A stretch of 64,000 nucleotides of DNA from Clostridium akagii DSM 12554 (GCF_000686725.1 NZ_JMLK01000013.1:1-64000), one strand, 5' to 3'. Shown: positions 26,877-37,199, counted from the stretch's first letter. The notes: generated by a model not told the origin, from the sequence alone. A program made the numbers and translations.

Positions 26877-28817
26877 CTACTTAATTAATCCCTGACTTTT
26901 TAAATCGTTATATTTTTGTTGTAAATTTATAAAATCTACATCATTGTTATTATGATTTTTTGTCATAGTTAGCTTATAATAATTACTAAAATTACTGTAA
27001 TCTTTTTGCACATTATTTTGCTGAATATACTGATACAAAAGTGCCAATTCCATATAACCTTTATAATCATCAGGGAACATCTGTATCTCTTTTAAAAACA
27101 CTTTTTCACTCTCTATCATGTTTCCTAAATACTTATATATAATTCCAAGTTTGTAATAAGAGTCTGATAATTGGCTTCCTGCTGCGATTGTGTTTTTATA
27201 ATTCTCAAGTGCCTTATTTAAATAATTGTTGTACTGAACTGGATCTGGCTTTAACTGTGTTGCTTTGTTATAATAAGCTTGCCCTAACTGCTGGTATAAA
27301 ACAATATTACTTTTATCAGGGGAAAGAGTGTTTGCCTTTTCTAATGTAATAATTTCTTTGTCCGTATTATTATTGTTACTTTCACTAAATTGTTCTGGAT
27401 TATCTCTATATATACCAGCTAGAGTAATATATGCATTTATCTTAAAATTAACATCAGAACTAGTTTGTACATAGTCTTCTAGTTTCTTAACAGATTTCAC
27501 GATTTCATCTGTTTTAGTTACATCCATTACTCCTAGTGCCTGTGCTATTGGCCTATAATACTTTAATGGTTCTAAACCTTCCAAATCGGGATTTTTTATC
27601 TTAGTAAAGTATTTGTATGAAGTGCTATAATTTTCATTCTCAAAATAGGCCATTCCTATTTCATAGAGTAAATTGTCATTCTTTAATAATTTACTATTAC
27701 CAGATGTGATATACGTTTCAATAAAGTCTATACTTTGAGTTTGCTCATTGTTTTTTAAATATGCCGCTATAACCTTTATATAAGCATCTGCATTATTTGA
27801 ATCCTTAGCTATTGCATTCTTAAAATTATCAACTGCGGAACCTGTGTTTCCTTTGGCTGTTAATTTATTTCCATTATCTATTGATTGGTTGTACTCAGCT
27901 GCATATTGATTTTTCACTCCAAATATTCCATTTACTACTAGAAGCAGTGATAAAATAAAAATTACAATAGTGCTTGAAATCTTAATCTGTTTTTTTCTGA
28001 GTTCATCTTTATATTTTGAATTTAATTTGTGAATGTTTTCTAAATCATTAAGTAGTTCCTTAACTGATTGGTATCGTAGAATTGGATCCTGATGGGTGCA
28101 CTTATCTATAATTATTTCTATTCCCTCTGAAAGTGATGGATTTATCTTTCTAACCTGTTTAATTTCAAATGGTGGATCATTAGGTCCTTTACCTGTAGTT
28201 AGGTGGTAAAGTGTTACTCCTAAACTATATATATCTGTTCTTGCATCTGTCTGATAACTTCCATATTGTTCAGGAGCCGCATAACCTTTTGTTCCAATAT
28301 ATGTTGTGTCAAGGGAGGAATCTTCCTTATATTCTCTAGCAATACCAAAGTCTATAAGTTTTATTCTACCATCCCCTGTAAGCATTAGGTTCCCTGGTTT
28401 CATGTCTCTATATATTATTGGATTAGGTTTTTGCTGGTGCAAATAATTTAGCACATCGCAAATTTGTTTTGCCCAATCAATTACAGTTTCCTCGTCAATT
28501 ACTCCCTGTTGCTGGAGTTTTCTATCAAGGGAAACTCCATCTATAAAATCAAGTACTACATATATATTATCCTTTTTATCTATTATATCTACTATCCTTG
28601 GAAGCGCTGAATGATCTAATCTTTTTAATATATTTGTTTCAGCCATTAAATCAACTTTAAGACCATCACCACTTTTAAAATTTTTATTTACTTCTTTTAT
28701 TGCCCAAAGCTTTTGTACATTTATATCTTTTGCAAGATATACCGTACTCATCCCACCTTTTCCAAGGACATCTATAACCTGATATTTATTTTCAAATAGT
28801 GTTCCAACTAGATCCAC
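26877..28817 (-). CDS. Transmembrane Ser/Thr protein kinase with TPR ectodomain (Hanks type)
   Basis: 646 residues. The kinase domain (about 8-260) has GKGGMSTVY, the ATP lysine in WAIKE, the catalytic YRDMKPGN, IDFGIA, and AAPEQYG. One membrane helix lies at about 280-300, and the C-terminal part is tetratricopeptide repeats (about 310-640). This differs from PrkC-type kinases, which carry PASTA repeats. It starts at GTG 28817, six nucleotides after AGAGG; an upstream GTG overlaps the ribosome site. It opens the type VII operon, followed by the DTSLL protein, FHA proteins and a PP2C, so its probable job is to regulate assembly or activity of secretion. Confidence 0.92.
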   Translation of the reverse strand: MDLVGTLFENKYQVIDVLGKGGMSTVYLAKDINVQKLWAIKEVNKNFKSGDGLKVDLMAETNILKRLDHSALPRIVDIIDKKDNIYVVLDFIDGVSLDRKLQQQGVIDEETVIDWAKQICDVLNYLHQQKPNPIIYRDMKPGNLMLTGDGRIKLIDFGIAREYKEDSSLDTTYIGTKGYAAPEQYGSYQTDARTDIYSLGVTLYHLTTGKGPNDPPFEIKQVRKINPSLSEGIEIIIDKCTHQDPILRYQSVKELLNDLENIHKLNSKYKDELRKKQIKISSTIVIFILSLLLVVNGIFGVKNQYAAEYNQSIDNGNKLTAKGNTGSAVDNFKNAIAKDSNNADAYIKVIAAYLKNNEQTQSIDFIETYITSGNSKLLKNDNLLYEIGMAYFENENYSTSYKYFTKIKNPDLEGLEPLKYYRPIAQALGVMDVTKTDEIVKSVKKLEDYVQTSSDVNFKINAYITLAGIYRDNPEQFSESNNNNTDKEIITLEKANTLSPDKSNIVLYQQLGQAYYNKATQLKPDPVQYNNYLNKALENYKNTIAAGSQLSDSYYKLGIIYKYLGNMIESEKVFLKEIQMFPDDYKGYMELALLYQYIQQNNVQKDYSNFSNYYKLTMTKNHNNNDVDFINLQQKYNDLKSQGLIK

Positions 28818-29205
28818 AAAATGCACCTCTCAGCATAACCCAATATATTTTTTTAATTTGGATATGAAATTTTCTTCTGAACTTATCAAGACAAATTTCT
28901 ACAAAATAATATTATTTAAAATTTTGTTTAATTTTAGGTTTGAAAAAGTTATAAATTTAGTGGTAATTTGTAATTTATTTTATGATTTTTGTGTTTTTTT
29001 TAAATTAGTTTGTATTTTATTAAAAATAAATTTGCTTTTTATTACAATATTCCATAAAGTATAGTATGTGGACATTGTACCACAATAACCCTGTAAATAT
29101 TGATATTTCAATTAATCATAGGATAAATACAGCTTTATTATTAATTTAATACCTATTCGTCCTAATATTTTACATAAAATAAACAAAACCCAGGAGGAAA
29201 AAATT
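28818..29205. promoter_or_regulatory. Divergent intergenic region of the type VII locus
   Basis: This gene-free AT-rich region of about 390 bp lies between the minus-strand kinase and the plus-strand Ig-like protein and must hold promoters for both. A weak plus-strand candidate is TTGATA (29100-29105) with TAAATA (29124-29129), 18 bp apart. No operator or RNA structure stood out. Confidence 0.4.
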
Positions 29206-32200
29206 TTGAACAGAAAAAAAATATCATCAATGATTTTAGCTTTTTTAATTATTTCAAATACAATTCCTCAATCGATTGCTTTGGGTGCTGTAGTTAATCC
29301 AACTGCAATAAACAGTATTTTAGCTTTAAATAGTGAACAAAAATCCTTTGCAGATATATCAAAAAATGCGGTTAATAAAAATACTGGATATACTCCCAGC
29401 ATTCAAAGTGATACAGTAGCTACCGGTGCTGATTTTTATATTGCTGACAATCAAAAATATTTAAAAGTAAATAGTTTTAATTCGAGGGCTATCATCCCAA
29501 CTGTTAGTCTTACAGCAGATACATTAACAACAGCTAAATATTTGGATTGTAAAATAACCACAGTCGACAATTCACAAAATCATATTGTAAATGTAGTAAA
29601 TTCTAGATATGAAAATTTAACCACAGGCGATTATGCTTTACCTTCCATTAACACAAGCAATCTAAAATCAATAACCATAGCATACAATGTAATTGATTCA
29701 ACAGGAAATATTATAAAACATGCAAAGCAAACCATCAATGCAGATGTAGCTTCTCCAACATTAACTATTAAAAATGTGGACTTCAAGCTGAATCCATCTG
29801 GTAGTAAAATATTAACCCTTGCTATACAAGAAACTGGAGATTCATATACTAATCTACTTACAAACCCTGCGGTGTATTTAAATGACACGGAAGTTACGGA
29901 TGCCATTACTAGTTATGATAGTACCAATGGGTATTATAAAATTTCTACTACCATACCTTCAAATTTACCAGCTTGGAATTTGCAGGTATCTGTATCAGAC
30001 GATTCTTTAAATATAGGTAGTACTTCTATTAGTAATGATGCATTAATTAATTTTAACAACATGTCAAAAGATATACTTTATGCAGGAACTGATAATAACG
30101 TCCTAGGTACATTACCTTCAAATGGAAATATTAAAGATTTAACAATTAATGATGGAAGTGTAGCAATTACTTCTAACACCTTTAAATATAAAAATATTTC
30201 ACAAGGTGACATCCTAGCTAAGTACAATTATGGACAAGATAATATACCTGTAATGTTTACTACGAAATTCAATAATTATACTCAAAATCCCACATTCACT
30301 GTAAATGGTGAAAATTCAATTAGTATAAAGAATGGTGGAAATACATATTTAACAACTAATAAACTTAATCTAGCTGTTAATTTAAGTTCAGTAATTAGTT
30401 TTGGTTTTGTTATAGACAGCATTAAATATGATTATAATAATGCAACTTCTGATGTTAATTTTACCAATAAAGATAGTAGCAATTTCTCTGTAGACAATTT
30501 TCAACTTCCCAATGATGATGAAAATAAATCCGGGAAATTAACCATAGAAGCACATGATGCTCTTGGAAATGAATCTGATTTTTCCTGTAATGTCTATACT
30601 TCAATAGCAAATGGTGTTAAAACCCCAAATACAAACTTAAATTCACCTGCTATGCCAACTAAAGATCCTAATGGCGTTCAATATTTTGCCGGTGAAGTAA
30701 CTCCCTCAGTAGATGCCTCTAATCCACTGTTAGATTTAGCAAAATCAAATTTTACACTTCAAGACTATAATAATTTCGCATTTACTCAATTAGGGACTTC
30801 ATCTGTGTATTACCTTAACGATGCTGGTAATATAAAAAATGAGAATAATATTTTTTCTTTTATTTCTCCCATCCATGACGGTATATATAAACTTTCAACA
30901 AATTTATATGATATAGGTGGAAATACTTCTACTACAACTTCCTCTTTTATTGTTGATACAGGTGATGTTACCCCTAACATTTCAGGAATAAAGGATGGAG
31001 ATAAGGTTAACGTTCCTGTTACACCAATAATTCATATTAGTGATGAATTCCTAACTGGAGACGATGTTGGTATAGGTAAAAAAATCAGTGCTACTTTAAA
31101 TGGTCAAAATTATAATCTAACTTTTGTTAACAAGGTAGGAAACGCTCTAGAACTGACAGGAGATCCTATTACAACAAACTCCCCAAAAGGAGATCATTAT
31201 GATTTAGAGGTTTCAGCTTCAAATATAATTAATCCCACGGTTGTAAAAAAGACAACTGTAAATTTCATACTAGACAATGAAGCACCTAAAATTACTTCCA
31301 GTGGCGCAGAAAATGGTAAATATTATACCGGTCAAGTTAATCCAGTGCTTAATATATCTGATAATTACAGTATTTTAAACCATAGTATAACTATAAACGG
31401 TAGCCCTTATACCGGTAATACTTCTACAGACGCTAATGGCAATATTGTATTTAGCGGAGATACGCTGTCAGCAGATGCAACCTATAAAATTGATGCCACA
31501 GCAACTGATGAAGCTGGTAATACTTACGCTTATGAAACTATATTTACAATAGATAATACAAGACCTACCATAAACATATCCGGAGTTCAAAATGGAGAAT
31601 ATACAAATAATTCTTCTGTTACTCCAACTATTAAAATAAGCGACACAAATATTGACTCCTCACAAACAAAATTTAATTTAATGAGAAATGGACAAAGTTT
31701 ACCAATAAGCCCATTATCAGATGGCAATTTATATTCCTTCAATTTAGAAAACGAAGGTAACTATACTCTTAGTGTTACGTCTGTAGACAAAGCTGGAAAT
31801 ATATTCACTACAGAGCCAGTAAACTTTACTATAGATAGAACTCCTCCTATACTTAATTATAATTCTTTAGATGGCGCATATATTAACCATAGTTTTAAGC
31901 CATCTATTACCACAGAAGATACTAATGATTTTATAAGTGAATTATTGATTAATGGAATTGCCTATAACCCAAATAATATACCTGATTTCATAAATAATAT
32001 GCTTTATCAAATCACTGTACAAGGCAAAGATAAAGCTGGAAATTTATCTGAACTTAAAACCTTTAACTTTACAATAGATACCGTAGCACCTGCATTAAGT
32101 ATACAAAACTTAATGAATAACTTTTATTACAATAGAAATGTAGGTCCCAATATAACCAGTACAGATATAAATCCGGAGTCTTTTACTATGACTCTTAATG

Positions 32201-32982
32201 GCGCACCTTACAACAATGAACCAGTTACTAAGGAAGGAAAATATGAATTAGAAATTACTTCTATTGATAAAGCAGGAAACGTTAGTACAAGGTCAATAAC
32301 TTTTGTTATTGATAAAACGGCTGCAAGCATAACAATCGGTGGTTTAATTAACAATTCTATCTTAACAAGCATAATATCACCATTAATATCCATTAATGAT
32401 TCTAATGCGGATGTTACCATATTGCTTGATGGACAAGATTATCATGGTGGTCCCATAACAACTGATGGAAAGCACACACTTATTATTACCACAGTTGACG
32501 AAGCTGGAAATATTAGTACGAAGATTATTACATTCTTTTTAAAAGCCACAAAGCCAACCATCAACATAAATAATGTTGAAAATGGATCTAGTTATGATCA
32601 TTCCATAACACCTGTAGTATCCTTTTCAAAGGATGTAGTAGCTGATGATACAGTTATGCTTTTAGATGGTAAATCTTACAACCAGGGCGATGTTATCTCT
32701 CTATTAGGGGATCATGAACTTGACATAACCGTTAACGATTATGCCGGAAATAAAGTTACTAAAAAAATTAAATTTACTATAACTAGTACTAGTATAATAG
32801 CTGCAGTTGTGCCTAAAGCTTTGGCAAAAGCTCTACCTGCTAAAGTTATTGGTAGTAAGAAAAATCTCTCTATAGTTTTAGCTTCAACTCTAGCAATTAT
32901 CATTGGAGGTTTCGGTATTGCTTTATTAAAACTAAAAAGTATCAATATTAAAAACACAAAAAAAAGTGATGAAGAAAAATAA
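29206..32982 (+). CDS. Large Ig-like repeat surface protein, membrane-anchored
   Basis: 1,258 residues. A signal peptide (MNRKKISSMILAFLIISNT..., cleavage near ALG-AVV) is followed by a unique region (about 30-570) and about seven Ig-like units of 75-105 residues. Each unit is marked by an 'F.IDxTxP' strand at about 581, 687, 781, 874, 955, 1033 and 1110 and a 'DKAGN' turn. The C-terminus has one membrane helix (about 1221-1244) and a lysine-rich tail, with no LPXTG motif. The start is TTG, 8 nt after AGGAGG. Divergent transcription from the type VII operon suggests a linked role, possibly as receptor, adhesin or replacement for EsaA; this is inference. Confidence 0.8.
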   Translation: MNRKKISSMILAFLIISNTIPQSIALGAVVNPTAINSILALNSEQKSFADISKNAVNKNTGYTPSIQSDTVATGADFYIADNQKYLKVNSFNSRAIIPTVSLTADTLTTAKYLDCKITTVDNSQNHIVNVVNSRYENLTTGDYALPSINTSNLKSITIAYNVIDSTGNIIKHAKQTINADVASPTLTIKNVDFKLNPSGSKILTLAIQETGDSYTNLLTNPAVYLNDTEVTDAITSYDSTNGYYKISTTIPSNLPAWNLQVSVSDDSLNIGSTSISNDALINFNNMSKDILYAGTDNNVLGTLPSNGNIKDLTINDGSVAITSNTFKYKNISQGDILAKYNYGQDNIPVMFTTKFNNYTQNPTFTVNGENSISIKNGGNTYLTTNKLNLAVNLSSVISFGFVIDSIKYDYNNATSDVNFTNKDSSNFSVDNFQLPNDDENKSGKLTIEAHDALGNESDFSCNVYTSIANGVKTPNTNLNSPAMPTKDPNGVQYFAGEVTPSVDASNPLLDLAKSNFTLQDYNNFAFTQLGTSSVYYLNDAGNIKNENNIFSFISPIHDGIYKLSTNLYDIGGNTSTTTSSFIVDTGDVTPNISGIKDGDKVNVPVTPIIHISDEFLTGDDVGIGKKISATLNGQNYNLTFVNKVGNALELTGDPITTNSPKGDHYDLEVSASNIINPTVVKKTTVNFILDNEAPKITSSGAENGKYYTGQVNPVLNISDNYSILNHSITINGSPYTGNTSTDANGNIVFSGDTLSADATYKIDATATDEAGNTYAYETIFTIDNTRPTINISGVQNGEYTNNSSVTPTIKISDTNIDSSQTKFNLMRNGQSLPISPLSDGNLYSFNLENEGNYTLSVTSVDKAGNIFTTEPVNFTIDRTPPILNYNSLDGAYINHSFKPSITTEDTNDFISELLINGIAYNPNNIPDFINNMLYQITVQGKDKAGNLSELKTFNFTIDTVAPALSIQNLMNNFYYNRNVGPNITSTDINPESFTMTLNGAPYNNEPVTKEGKYELEITSIDKAGNVSTRSITFVIDKTAASITIGGLINNSILTSIISPLISINDSNADVTILLDGQDYHGGPITTDGKHTLIITTVDEAGNISTKIITFFLKATKPTININNVENGSSYDHSITPVVSFSKDVVADDTVMLLDGKSYNQGDVISLLGDHELDITVNDYAGNKVTKKIKFTITSTSIIAAVVPKALAKALPAKVIGSKKNLSIVLASTLAIIIGGFGIALLKLKSINIKNTKKSDEEK

Positions 32983-33015
32983 TGGAAAACTAATAGTTAT
33001 ACAATTAGCCATGTG

Positions 33016-33066
33016 AGAAAAAGAGCGTAAGTGGATTGATTTAGTCAACCTACTTACGCTCTTTTT
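33016..33066. terminator. Bidirectional terminator
   Basis: AAAAAGAGCGTAAGT (33018-33032) pairs perfectly with ACTTACGCTCTTTTT (33052-33066). It lies between convergent genes and has A and T runs on both sides, so it can end transcription from either direction. Confidence 0.9.
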
Positions 33067-33122
33067 AATTATATGGAAGAATATCCAAATACGAAACTAT
33101 TTTATACTATTTCAGAATAATT

Positions 33123-34619
33123 TTAGCTTTCTCTTTTCATCTTTTTTTCATATCGTGCATACATAATAAATGCAACTATTGAAAAGAACACAGGACCGAT
33201 AATCATCCATATAGTAGATTTTATATCAGGATTTTTTTGAAGTATTGGATCAATTATTGTAAATAAATTTGCAAAGAACACTGTTGCCGTTACTACAACT
33301 GCTGCTATTACTGCCACTGTATAGTTTTTATATATTTCAAATGGTTTTATTATTTCTTTTTTCTTCTTAAAACCGATAAATGCAATGGCTATAAACATAT
33401 ATGGAAGTGTCATTGCCACGTTGGTCATTAAAACAATATAAGAGAAAAACTGTGAAACTCCTTCTCCACCAAATGAAGTCAAAATAATGAATACAGATAC
33501 CAATCCACACTGAATCCACATTGCATTTTTGGGAATTCCATCTTCAACTTTTGATATAAACCCATTCCATAATTCCTTTGGTGTTCCATCAATCAATTGT
33601 TTTAATGGAGAGTAAATCAAAGTAAAAAATGCGCCTGTATATGCTAAGAACATAGAAAGCCCAACGATTCTTGCAAAAGTGTGCCCTATTTCTAATGACA
33701 AAGCTTCTGTGAATCCAAAACTTGTCCCTAATGAATATCCTAGGTTTTGCATAATTATGTAAGAAATATTTGCTAAATTAATTCCATTTAAGCTTCCTAG
33801 TTGTTTCCAATTGATAAAGATACCACACATAAATATACCTACTGAATATCCTACTGCAATAATTATTGCAGATATCATCATAGCCTTAGGGAAATTTTTC
33901 TCTGGCTTTTCAGTTTCATCAACTAAACCACCAACTGCCTCTATTCCCCCATATGCAAATATAGCAAAAACTAGAAATGATAATTTATTTATCACAGAAT
34001 TATTTGCTGGATTAGCTGAAGCTGTAAAGCTTGAAATTGATGTTATAGGTTGTGCAAGCTTTCCGCCGTGTGCTATAAGAACAATTATTGCCCCTATAAG
34101 TAAAACTACATTTAAAAGTGCAACTGCGGTACCACCAATTGACGTTACTTTACTTATTTTCTGAATACCTTTAGTTGCTATAAATGTTACAGTAATAACA
34201 AATATTATAGCAAGTATTCCAAGCATTTTTGTAGACTGAAGCCCTAAAAAAGAAAAGCTTCCTGTCATATCTTTTCCAAACATTAAATTTGAAAAAGGAA
34301 TCCAAATCTCAGTTGCTACACTAACCATCCATATTACATAAGAGGCATACCACATGAATGTCCCAATAAAAGCAAACTTAGCTCCTATTGATTTTTCCAT
34401 CCATGAATATATTCCTCCTTTCTCATTCTTAAAGGCAGCACCATACTCTGCCATCATAAATGCATATGGTATGAAAAAAGTTAGTCCTGATATTATATAC
34501 CAAGGAATAGCTGCATAACCCATTTTGAAAAATCCTTTAGCTATGTTATTAAAACCAAAAACCGAGGTAAAAACCATTAATATTAATGGTATCAATGTTA
34601 ATTTCTTTTTATTTGTCAT
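33123..34619 (-). CDS. yjeM: APC-family amino acid permease, YjeM-like
   Basis: A 498-residue transporter with about twelve helices. The start KLTLIPLILMVFTSVFGFNN and the segment PYAFMMAEYGAAFKNEKGG match the glutamate/GABA-type antiporter branch containing E. coli YjeM. The substrate is unproven. An ATG at 34658 would add 13 residues but lacks a ribosome site; ATG 34619 has AGGAG nine nucleotides upstream. It appears monocistronic, ending at a shared bidirectional terminator. Confidence 0.85.
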   Translation of the reverse strand: MTNKKKLTLIPLILMVFTSVFGFNNIAKGFFKMGYAAIPWYIISGLTFFIPYAFMMAEYGAAFKNEKGGIYSWMEKSIGAKFAFIGTFMWYASYVIWMVSVATEIWIPFSNLMFGKDMTGSFSFLGLQSTKMLGILAIIFVITVTFIATKGIQKISKVTSIGGTAVALLNVVLLIGAIIVLIAHGGKLAQPITSISSFTASANPANNSVINKLSFLVFAIFAYGGIEAVGGLVDETEKPEKNFPKAMMISAIIIAVGYSVGIFMCGIFINWKQLGSLNGINLANISYIIMQNLGYSLGTSFGFTEALSLEIGHTFARIVGLSMFLAYTGAFFTLIYSPLKQLIDGTPKELWNGFISKVEDGIPKNAMWIQCGLVSVFIILTSFGGEGVSQFFSYIVLMTNVAMTLPYMFIAIAFIGFKKKKEIIKPFEIYKNYTVAVIAAVVVTATVFFANLFTIIDPILQKNPDIKSTIWMIIGPVFFSIVAFIMYARYEKKMKRES

Positions 34620-34778
34620 TTTTTTGCACTCCTGTTGTCGTAATTTTTTGTCATACAATTAAATATTATATCCTAAAAAAAAATTCTTATCAATTCTATT
34701 AGATAATCTGTTTCAGATGCCTTATTGAAAATAAATCTAGCATATTCAGCATTTATTATTAAAATATCTAACTGAATA

Positions 34779-36584
34779 TTATTTTAAAGCAGCATCTCCG
34801 CTTGAATTAAGATAGTCAAATATCTCTTTAAATAAATCGTGTGCTACAGGAGCCGCAACCTGGCTAGCATAATATTTTTGTGGATCTGGTTCATCCACCG
34901 ATACAAGCATTGTAATTTTTGGATCGCTATATGGTGCCATTCCTGCGAAAGATGACATATATTTGCCAGGTGCATATCCCCCTGTTTTAGGATCTGATTT
35001 TTGTGCTGTCCCAGTTTTACCAGCAATATCAAGACCAGGCACATCAGCTGCTTCTCCAACGCCTCCTTGACCAGGAGCAACAACATTTCTTAGATATCCT
35101 CTTAATGTTGCTGTTGTAGCCTTATCTAATATAGTTTTTTCTCCTAAGTTACCATATTTTTTATCTACAACTGGTTTATTATTACTATCATTATGTTCAA
35201 TTTGTTCCATAACATGAGGTCTAATCCAAGTTCCACTATTGGCCACTGAATTAAATGCTGCCAAATACTGAACTGCTGAAACAGATATTCCTTGTCCAAA
35301 AGCAATATTGGCAAGATCTACATTATTAGTTTGACTTGTGCTTCTTACTATTCCCGTTGTTTCTCCTGGCAAATCTATGCCTGTTTTATGACCCAAATTA
35401 AATAAATTTATATATTTAAATAATTTATCTTTACCAAGTAATTTTAGACCTAGATTTACAAACCCAACATTACTAGAGTTTTTAATTATGTCTGGAAAAG
35501 TTTGAGATGGAAAACCTATTTTATTCCACTCATTAATACGAACTCCATCAACTATTATATATCCAGGATCATTAAACCTAGTATCATCATTAACAACCTT
35601 TTCAGATAGTGCTGCATAGGATGTAATTACCTTAAAAATAGAACCTGGTTCAAAAGTATTTTGGACCGCGTTGTTTTTCCACAAATTCTGGACCGGAGTG
35701 CTTGTACCACTTATATTGTTACCTGGATTGTTAGGATCGTAATCAGGCTTACTTACCATTGCTAATATTTCGCCATTTTTAGGATTCATTACTGTAATAG
35801 TAACTGATTTCGCCGTATTATCCTTCAATGCTTTTTCTGCCGCAGTTTCTGCATATGCCTGAATCTTTTGGTCAATGGATAATTTCACATTTTTCCCGGC
35901 CACCGGAGCAATATATTGTGAATCCTCATATGGAAGTGGATTTTTTTTATTATCTGTTTCGAAAACTTCCCTACCAGGAATCCCCGTAAGCTCAGCATTA
36001 TAACTTGCCTCTACTCCAGAAACACCATTTCCTTCTGCATTCGTATAACCAAGCGTACTCGCCAAAAAATTACCGTTTATATAATGCCTCTTTGCATCAT
36101 CTGAAATGATAAGTCCCTGTATTTTCAGTGCTTTTATTGCATCGGCCTCAGTTTTATCTATTTGTCGTACTAGGGTTGCATATTTAACAGGATTTCCATC
36201 TGGTGATTTCATATATAATACATTTGTAATTTTCTTTGAATCAATATTTAAAATAGAAGACAGTTTTGTTGTTAAACTGCTCATTGACATACCGCTACTT
36301 CTCAAAGAAACCCTTAAAGCATTCATATCTATATCTACTCTGTATGCAGCTATACTAACTGCAAATGGATTTCCGCTACGATCAAGTATACTTCCTCTTT
36401 TAGGACTAATTGTTATGTCAGATCTACTCTGATATAACGAGTTTGTTTTATAGAAATTAGCATTAATATACATGACATAAAAAAGCCTGCCCATAATGGC
36501 AATAAAAACTATTCCGAATATCATTATTATTATTATTAACCTTTTAGCTCCAACCATCTTATTGGTATGTGGTTTTTTTTTCAA
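34779..36584 (-). CDS. Class B penicillin-binding protein (PBP2/SpoVD type)
   Basis: About 601 residues. One N-terminal membrane helix (about 12-38) is followed by the pedestal region with RGSILDRSG, then a transpeptidase domain with SxxK at EPGSIFK (about 311), SxN at NSSNVG (about 368) and KTGT at AGKTGTAQ (about 520). It cross-links peptidoglycan. There is no PASTA domain, which fits FtsI/PBP2-like or SpoVD-like roles. The start is most likely TTG 36584, nine nucleotides after GGAAGGA; the in-frame TTG six codons earlier overlaps the ribosome site. No division cluster genes adjoin, so a sporulation or accessory role is possible. Confidence 0.88.
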   Translation of the reverse strand: MKKKPHTNKMVGAKRLIIIIMIFGIVFIAIMGRLFYVMYINANFYKTNSLYQSRSDITISPKRGSILDRSGNPFAVSIAAYRVDIDMNALRVSLRSSGMSMSSLTTKLSSILNIDSKKITNVLYMKSPDGNPVKYATLVRQIDKTEADAIKALKIQGLIISDDAKRHYINGNFLASTLGYTNAEGNGVSGVEASYNAELTGIPGREVFETDNKKNPLPYEDSQYIAPVAGKNVKLSIDQKIQAYAETAAEKALKDNTAKSVTITVMNPKNGEILAMVSKPDYDPNNPGNNISGTSTPVQNLWKNNAVQNTFEPGSIFKVITSYAALSEKVVNDDTRFNDPGYIIVDGVRINEWNKIGFPSQTFPDIIKNSSNVGFVNLGLKLLGKDKLFKYINLFNLGHKTGIDLPGETTGIVRSTSQTNNVDLANIAFGQGISVSAVQYLAAFNSVANSGTWIRPHVMEQIEHNDSNNKPVVDKKYGNLGEKTILDKATTATLRGYLRNVVAPGQGGVGEAADVPGLDIAGKTGTAQKSDPKTGGYAPGKYMSSFAGMAPYSDPKITMLVSVDEPDPQKYYASQVAAPVAHDLFKEIFDYLNSSGDAALK

Positions 36585-36766
36585 GATAACCAATCCTTCC
36601 AAATAAATTTCTAGTTTTTATGAAAACATGTACAATAATACTTAATGATATCATATTTCAAGTTATTTTTAAATGGTTTCATATCCCAAGGAACCATTTA
36701 AGTTAGGCTTTAATATATAAAATTTAATGGTTATTGAAAATTTTATGTTAACTCTTAACAATCAAT

Positions 36767-36817
36767 AAAAGATAAGATTTGTAGATTTTTTAAACAGATC
36801 TACAAATCTTATCTTTT
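36767..36817. terminator. Long perfect hairpin between PBP and 79-residue gene
   Basis: A 20-bp perfect stem (36767-36786 with 36798-36817; AAAAGATAAGATTTGTAGAT and its complement) has an 11-nt loop. The T-rich 3' side on either strand suits a terminator for the minus-strand gene at 36870-37109. Confidence 0.7.
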
Positions 36818-36852
36818 ATCTTTTATCTTTTATCTTTTATCTTTTATCCTTT
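36811..36852. repeat. Heptanucleotide tandem repeat ATCTTTT
   Basis: Five perfect copies of ATCTTTT (36811-36845) and one variant ATCCTTT (36846-36852). The first copy is the 3' arm of the adjacent hairpin, so the array probably grew by slippage from the hairpin arm. Copy number may vary between isolates. Confidence 0.85.
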
Positions 36853-36869
36853 AACTTTTAACTGTTATA

Positions 36870-37109
36870 TCAATATCTATTTGGATCTGTATATACTGCC
36901 ATTCCCCTACGGTTACTCTCTTGAACATTTATAAAGGATTTTTTAATCATACATTCTCTTATATCATCTAAACTCTTTTGTTTGTCTATGCATTTTCCAT
37001 TAATGCAATCTTTACAATTACTACACTTTAGATCTCTACTATTAAAATAATGGCTCGTAATAACGTCTAGAAAAGGCAAATCCGTTTTAAAATTCATACC
37101 AACTTTCAT
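36870..37109 (-). CDS. Small cysteine-rich protein
   Basis: 79 residues with a central cysteine cluster CSNCKDCINGKC, about residues 29-40, plus a later single cysteine. The spacing C-x2-C-x2-C-x4-C suggests a metal site or Fe-S cluster. No membrane segment or signal is seen and the family is not recognised. An AAAAGGATGG site lies 7 nt before the ATG. A cre-like site (37187-37199) lies upstream, so carbon control is possible. Confidence 0.6.
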   Translation of the reverse strand: MKVGMNFKTDLPFLDVITSHYFNSRDLKCSNCKDCINGKCIDKQKSLDDIRECMIKKSFINVQESNRRGMAVYTDPNRY

Positions 37110-37186
37110 ATTAATACCATCCTTTTATATTTTATTTATGTAATCATTAAATGTGTCTTAATTAAATAATCAGAAAATATAACTAT

Positions 37187-37199
37187 TGTAACCGTTTAC
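37187..37199. promoter_or_regulatory. cre-like site upstream of the cysteine-rich gene
   Basis: TGTAACCGTTTAC fits the clostridial variant cre (TGTAA-spacer-TTTACA) except for the last base. It lies about 80 nt upstream of the 79-residue gene. Confidence 0.35.

Noticed and set aside
36811-36852. CRISPR-like repeat array
   Set aside because: The units are 7 bp, contiguous, without spacers, and derive from a hairpin arm.
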